A stretch of 8,349 nucleotides of DNA. It comes from an uncultured Alphaproteobacteria bacterium (GTDB taxonomy: Bacteria > Pseudomonadota > Alphaproteobacteria > RF32 > CAG-239). The notes below the pieces were generated by a model that had not been told where the DNA came from, did not search any database, and worked only from the letters and a program-made list of their open reading frames with translations. How positions within the stretch are numbered: the stretch's first letter is position 1; every line of letters starts with the position of its first letter. The DNA lies in assembly GCA_946618745.1 (NCBI GenBank), contig CAMOLN010000028.1, forward strand, positions 1 to 8,349, given 5' to 3'. Of this stretch, positions 5,961 through 8,349 are shown piece after piece. Position numbers and translations under genes: made by a program.

Positions 5961-6245
5961 ATGATTACATTTAATGCAGAAAAAAGAGAGAAAGCAGGTA
6001 AGGGGGCAGCTCGGGCTTGTCGTCGTGAGGGTCGCATTCCTGCCGTTATTTATGGCGGAAAACAAGAACCTTTGATGGTTTCTTTGCATCCGGTAGAATT
6101 GGAAAAAGCTTTGGAAGAAAAAGGCTTTTATCAATCGGATATAGAAGTTGTTTTGGATGGAAAGAAGATTAAGGTTGTTTGTAAAGATGTTCAATTTCAT
6201 CCTGTTTCCGATAGGCCTATTCATGTTGATTTTATGAGAAAGTAG
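5961..6245 (+). CDS. rplY: Ribosomal protein bL25, short single-domain form
   Basis: A 94-residue bL25, the 5S rRNA-binding protein of the large subunit. The N-terminal signature is intact: KREKAGKGAARACRREG (8-24), then RIPAVIYGG (25-33). The domain closes with VQFHPVSDRPIHVDFMRK, the usual end of the 5S-binding domain. The length equals E. coli L25, whereas many alphaproteobacteria carry a form of about 200 residues (CTC/TL5 type) with an added C-terminal beta domain. Here the gene stops at the domain boundary and only 70 nt remain before pth, so the second domain is absent, not frameshifted. The ATG is preceded by AAGGAAG at 8 nt, and a promoter and leader hairpin lie upstream. A strong terminator follows. 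The rplY-pth order is widespread. Confidence 0.95.
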   Translation: MITFNAEKREKAGKGAARACRREGRIPAVIYGGKQEPLMVSLHPVELEKALEEKGFYQSDIEVVLDGKKIKVVCKDVQFHPVSDRPIHVDFMRK

Positions 6246-6264
6246 GTTTTTGATAAAATATCAG

Positions 6265-6301
6265 GGCAGAGGATGGCAAAAAAAGTTCTCTGCCTTTTTT
6301 T
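6265..6301 (+). terminator. Intrinsic terminator after rplY
   Basis: GGCAGAGGA (6265-6273) pairs with TTCTCTGCC (6286-6294), nine pairs with one G-U, around a 12-nt loop. Seven Ts follow (6295-6301). It ends three bases before the pth ribosome-binding site, so pth must rely on read-through or an unseen promoter. Confidence 0.85.
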
Positions 6302-6303
6302 AT

Positions 6304-6308
6304 GGAAG
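6304..6308 (+). promoter_or_regulatory. Shine-Dalgarno GGAAG deciding the pth start
   Basis: GGAAG is 7 nt before the ATG at 6316. The frame is open back to 6250, but that longer version would translate through the terminator and add 22 residues with no family match. Confidence 0.65.
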
Positions 6309-6315
6309 ATATAAG

Positions 6316-6903
6316 ATGTTTTTGATTGTAGGATTGGGAAATCCGGGAAAAGAATATGAAAATACACACCATAATGCTGGGTTTATGGTGATTGATGCTT
6401 TGGCAAGCGAATATGGGTTTGGAATTTTTAAGGAAAAGTTTGACGGCTTGATTGCTGAAGGAAAAATCGGCAGAGAAAAAGTTTATTTATTAAAACCGCT
6501 TACTTTTATGAATTTATCAGGAAATTCGGTGGTAAAAGCAGCTAATTTTTATAAAATTTTACCTGATAAAGTGATAGTAATTCATGATGATATGGATTTG
6601 CCGATAGGTAAGGTAAAAGCTAAAATCGGTGGCGGATCCGGTGGTCATAACGGCATTAAATCAATAGATGCTGCAATTACACCTCAATATAATCGGATTA
6701 GAATTGGTATCGGACGTGCAGTTGGGGCGGCACAGGATCCGGTGGATTTTGTGCTTTCTAAATTTAGCAAAAGCGAATTGAAAGAATTGGAAGAAAATAT
6801 AAGTGTGGTTTGTAAAAATTTGCCGATATTATTGGAAAAAGGGATAAATGAGTATTCTTCCCAACTGGGAATGCTGTTTAAGGGCAATCATAATAAAGTT
6901 TGA
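6316..6903 (+). CDS. pth: Peptidyl-tRNA hydrolase
   Basis: A 195-residue Pth, the normal size. It cleaves peptidyl-tRNAs dropped from stalled ribosomes so that the tRNA can be reused. The N-terminus MFLIVGLGNPGKEYENTHHNAGF holds the conserved Asn (N9) and the catalytic His (H19). PLTFMNLSG supplies N66, HDDMDLPIG (90-98) the active-site Asp at D91, and GGGSGGHNGIKS (105-116) the substrate-binding loop with N112. One oddity is that the usual TRHN is THHN here, with His replacing Arg at 18. The start was set at 6316 by the ribosome-binding site and family alignment. The last 16 nt overlap the end of the convergent S41 gene. Expression probably depends on read-through of the rplY terminator. Confidence 0.96.
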   Translation: MFLIVGLGNPGKEYENTHHNAGFMVIDALASEYGFGIFKEKFDGLIAEGKIGREKVYLLKPLTFMNLSGNSVVKAANFYKILPDKVIVIHDDMDLPIGKVKAKIGGGSGGHNGIKSIDAAITPQYNRIRIGIGRAVGAAQDPVDFVLSKFSKSELKELEENISVVCKNLPILLEKGINEYSSQLGMLFKGNHNKV

Positions 6904-7880
6904 TAAGGGTTATTATCAATGATATCCGGAGTTATGCCTTGACCATGTATTTCGCGTCCGGAGGGGGTTTGAAAATAGCCGGAAGTTACGGCAAGAACTC
7001 CGCCGGATGGAAGTAAGATAAGTTTTTGAGTAGAGCCTTTACCGAAAGTTTTTTCTCCTAATATGGTGGCGCGTCCTTGTTCTTGGAGTGCTGCAGCTAA
7101 AATTTCGGCGGCCGAGGCGGTTTGTCCGTCTGTTAGAATCTCAATGGTTTTGTGGGAAAATAGTTCATTTTCATCAGCAGTATAAAAAATTTGTTTTAGC
7201 GGATCTTTACCGTGAGTTGAGGCAATTATGCCATCGTTTAGAAATAAATCGGCTATTTTTATTGCTTCGCCGGCCATGCCGCCCAAACATCCGCGTATAT
7301 CAATAATAAGTTTGGATACATCGGGATGTTTTTTAAGAGAATCGGTCAGGTCATGTTTAGTTTGTTTGTTAATGGCTGTAATTTTTACATACAATGTAGT
7401 GTTGTCTAATAAACGGTCACTACAATAACGCTTATTTCGTTTTACCAATCCGCCGGCATCATCAATACTGGCATAAAATTCCGAATCGTCATCCAAAACA
7501 TTAAGCATGGCTTTGCCGAGACTGTCGGTAATTTGGAAACTTTTTTCATCTGCTTTGGGAGATGATTGCAGAGCGGCAGATATAATGTCGGCGGTTGTTT
7601 TGCCCCAGGCATCAGCATCATTATCATCAGGTTTGTTGACAACTTTAATAACTTTGCCTCGATAATAAAGGCTTAGACGATTGTTATCGTTAGCGAGGCG
7701 AAGGTTTGAGTCGATGGTTTGAAGTCCTTTAAGAGATGTAACGGCTAATTGGGCAACGGAAATGTCGCGTATATAGTTTGATTGAACTTGATGGTAAATA
7801 TTTTTCCAATCAGCGGCATCATCGGCAACGGCAATTTGGCAAAACAAGAAAGAAATAAAAAATATAAAATATTTTATCAT
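6888..7880 (-). CDS. Periplasmic S41 family (C-terminal processing type) peptidase lacking PDZ domain
   Basis: A 330-residue protein with an N-terminal signal peptide (MIKYFIFFISFLFCQIAVADD), hence exported. Residues about 22-140 form an N-terminal region ending in the LDDDSEFYA segment that corresponds to the LDpySrY motif of CTP proteases. The catalytic core follows: KLIIDIRGCLGG (190-201, the LDLRxNxGG motif), DGQTASAAEI with nucleophile S256, and GEKTFGKGSTQ with general base K281 and Q285. SGYFQTPSGREIHGQGITPDI is the typical end. Only about 30 residues separate the N-terminal region from the core, leaving no room for the usual PDZ domain of about 80-90 residues. The substrate is unknown. 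The ATG overlaps the TGA of xthA (ATGA) and has no Shine-Dalgarno, so translation is probably coupled. The 3' end overlaps pth by 16 nt. Confidence 0.92.
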   Translation of the reverse strand: MIKYFIFFISFLFCQIAVADDAADWKNIYHQVQSNYIRDISVAQLAVTSLKGLQTIDSNLRLANDNNRLSLYYRGKVIKVVNKPDDNDADAWGKTTADIISAALQSSPKADEKSFQITDSLGKAMLNVLDDDSEFYASIDDAGGLVKRNKRYCSDRLLDNTTLYVKITAINKQTKHDLTDSLKKHPDVSKLIIDIRGCLGGMAGEAIKIADLFLNDGIIASTHGKDPLKQIFYTADENELFSHKTIEILTDGQTASAAEILAAALQEQGRATILGEKTFGKGSTQKLILLPSGGVLAVTSGYFQTPSGREIHGQGITPDIIDNNPYQTLL

Positions 7881-8349
7881 TTGAGAACAGCCTGCAAAAC
7901 GGTGTGATCAGATGGATTTACTGACAGGCGCGGATTTTTGTTAACATCTACGGAAATAACCCTATCAAAGGCTAGAGAATTCATCCAAAGATAGTCAATA
8001 CGCATACCTAAATCATTTTGCAAGACGGCTCCGGCATAATTCCAAAAGGTGTAGCCGATATCTTGGGGATGAAGGGTGCGAAAAGCATCAAAATACCCTA
8101 ATAATTCAAAGGCACGAAGTCTTTGTCTGACTTCAGGGCGAAACAAAGCATTATTTTTAAAAGCTGCAGCGTCGTAAACATCATTTGCGGTCATAATTAC
8201 ATTGAAATCACCGCCTAAAATCACCGGCTGTTGTAATTCTAACAATGATTGAGTGTAATTATAAAATGCTTCCATCCAACGTAATTTATAGTCAAATTTT
8301 TCGGTGTTGCTGGGATCATTATAAGGTGGATTGCCGTTGGGGACATAGA
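7877..8349 (-). CDS. xthA: Exodeoxyribonuclease III, C-terminal part (5' end outside window)
   Basis: The frame runs from the right edge to a TGA at 7879-7877, about 156 residues, the C-terminal 60% or so of a normal ExoIII. An internal ATG at 8275 is not the start: upstream codons read YVPNGNP...KFDYKLRWMEAF, a conserved ExoIII segment. The endonuclease/exonuclease/phosphatase fold motifs visible are ILGGDFNV (active-site Asp and Asn), YTFWNY, RIDYLWMN, and NPSDHTVL with the catalytic Asp-His pair. The enzyme cuts DNA at abasic sites and trims 3' ends in base-excision repair. It is the upstream gene of a two-gene unit with the S41 peptidase; the ATGA overlap is at 7877-7880. Confidence 0.95.
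   Translation of the reverse strand, partial: YVPNGNPPYNDPSNTEKFDYKLRWMEAFYNYTQSLLELQQPVILGGDFNVIMTANDVYDAAAFKNNALFRPEVRQRLRAFELLGYFDAFRTLHPQDIGYTFWNYAGAVLQNDLGMRIDYLWMNSLAFDRVISVDVNKNPRLSVNPSDHTVLQAVLK

Noticed and set aside
6250..6315. A longer pth with 22 extra N-terminal residues
   Set aside because: The extension crosses the rplY terminator, has no Shine-Dalgarno and lies outside the Pth family alignment. The ATG at 6316 fits.

Overview
The window reads as ordinary chromosome from a low-GC alphaproteobacterium. The gene pairs yicC-gmk and rplY-pth and the protein sequences (LptG, bL25, Pth, ExoIII) fit Alphaproteobacteria. The AT-rich base use, frequent TTG starts and short intergenic gaps resemble host-associated or gut lineages (RF32/Rhodospirillales-like). 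That placement is inferred from sequence features, not from a search.

Layout from left to right. (1) The 3' end of an unrecognised + strand protein enters from the left edge and stops at 430. (2) A minus-strand short-chain dehydrogenase (460-1224) is convergent with it; a perfect 10-bp hairpin with an oligo-T run on the minus strand ends the dehydrogenase transcript. (3) Diverging from it is the yicC-gmk operon (1305-2893). (4) A secreted Sel1-repeat protein (2890-3462, minus) shares its stop-codon bases with gmk. (5) Its promoter appears to overlap a + strand promoter for a CysK-type PLP enzyme (3568-4485). (6) lptG, the inner-membrane LPS-export permease, follows (4572-5678). (7) A 282-nt intergenic stretch contains hairpins and a good promoter and leads into a short bL25 gene (rplY, 5961-6245). 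(8) A strong intrinsic terminator separates rplY from pth (6316-6903). (9) On the minus strand, entering from the right edge, xthA (partial) and a periplasmic S41 peptidase (6888-7880) form a translationally coupled pair. The peptidase gene overlaps the end of pth tail to tail.

Most genes are housekeeping: GTP precursor synthesis (gmk), RNA turnover (yicC), 5S rRNA binding (rplY), peptidyl-tRNA recycling (pth), LPS transport (lptG), cysteine-type metabolism (cysK-like) and DNA base-excision repair (xthA). I see no mobile element, CRISPR array, tRNA, rRNA or defence cassette, and no convincing new multi-gene system. Points worth a second look are the S41 protease with no room for a PDZ domain, the one-domain bL25, the mutually overlapping divergent promoters, the attenuator-like terminator just before pth, the solitary lptG, the altered motifs in the CysK-like enzyme, and the unrecognised protein at the left edge.
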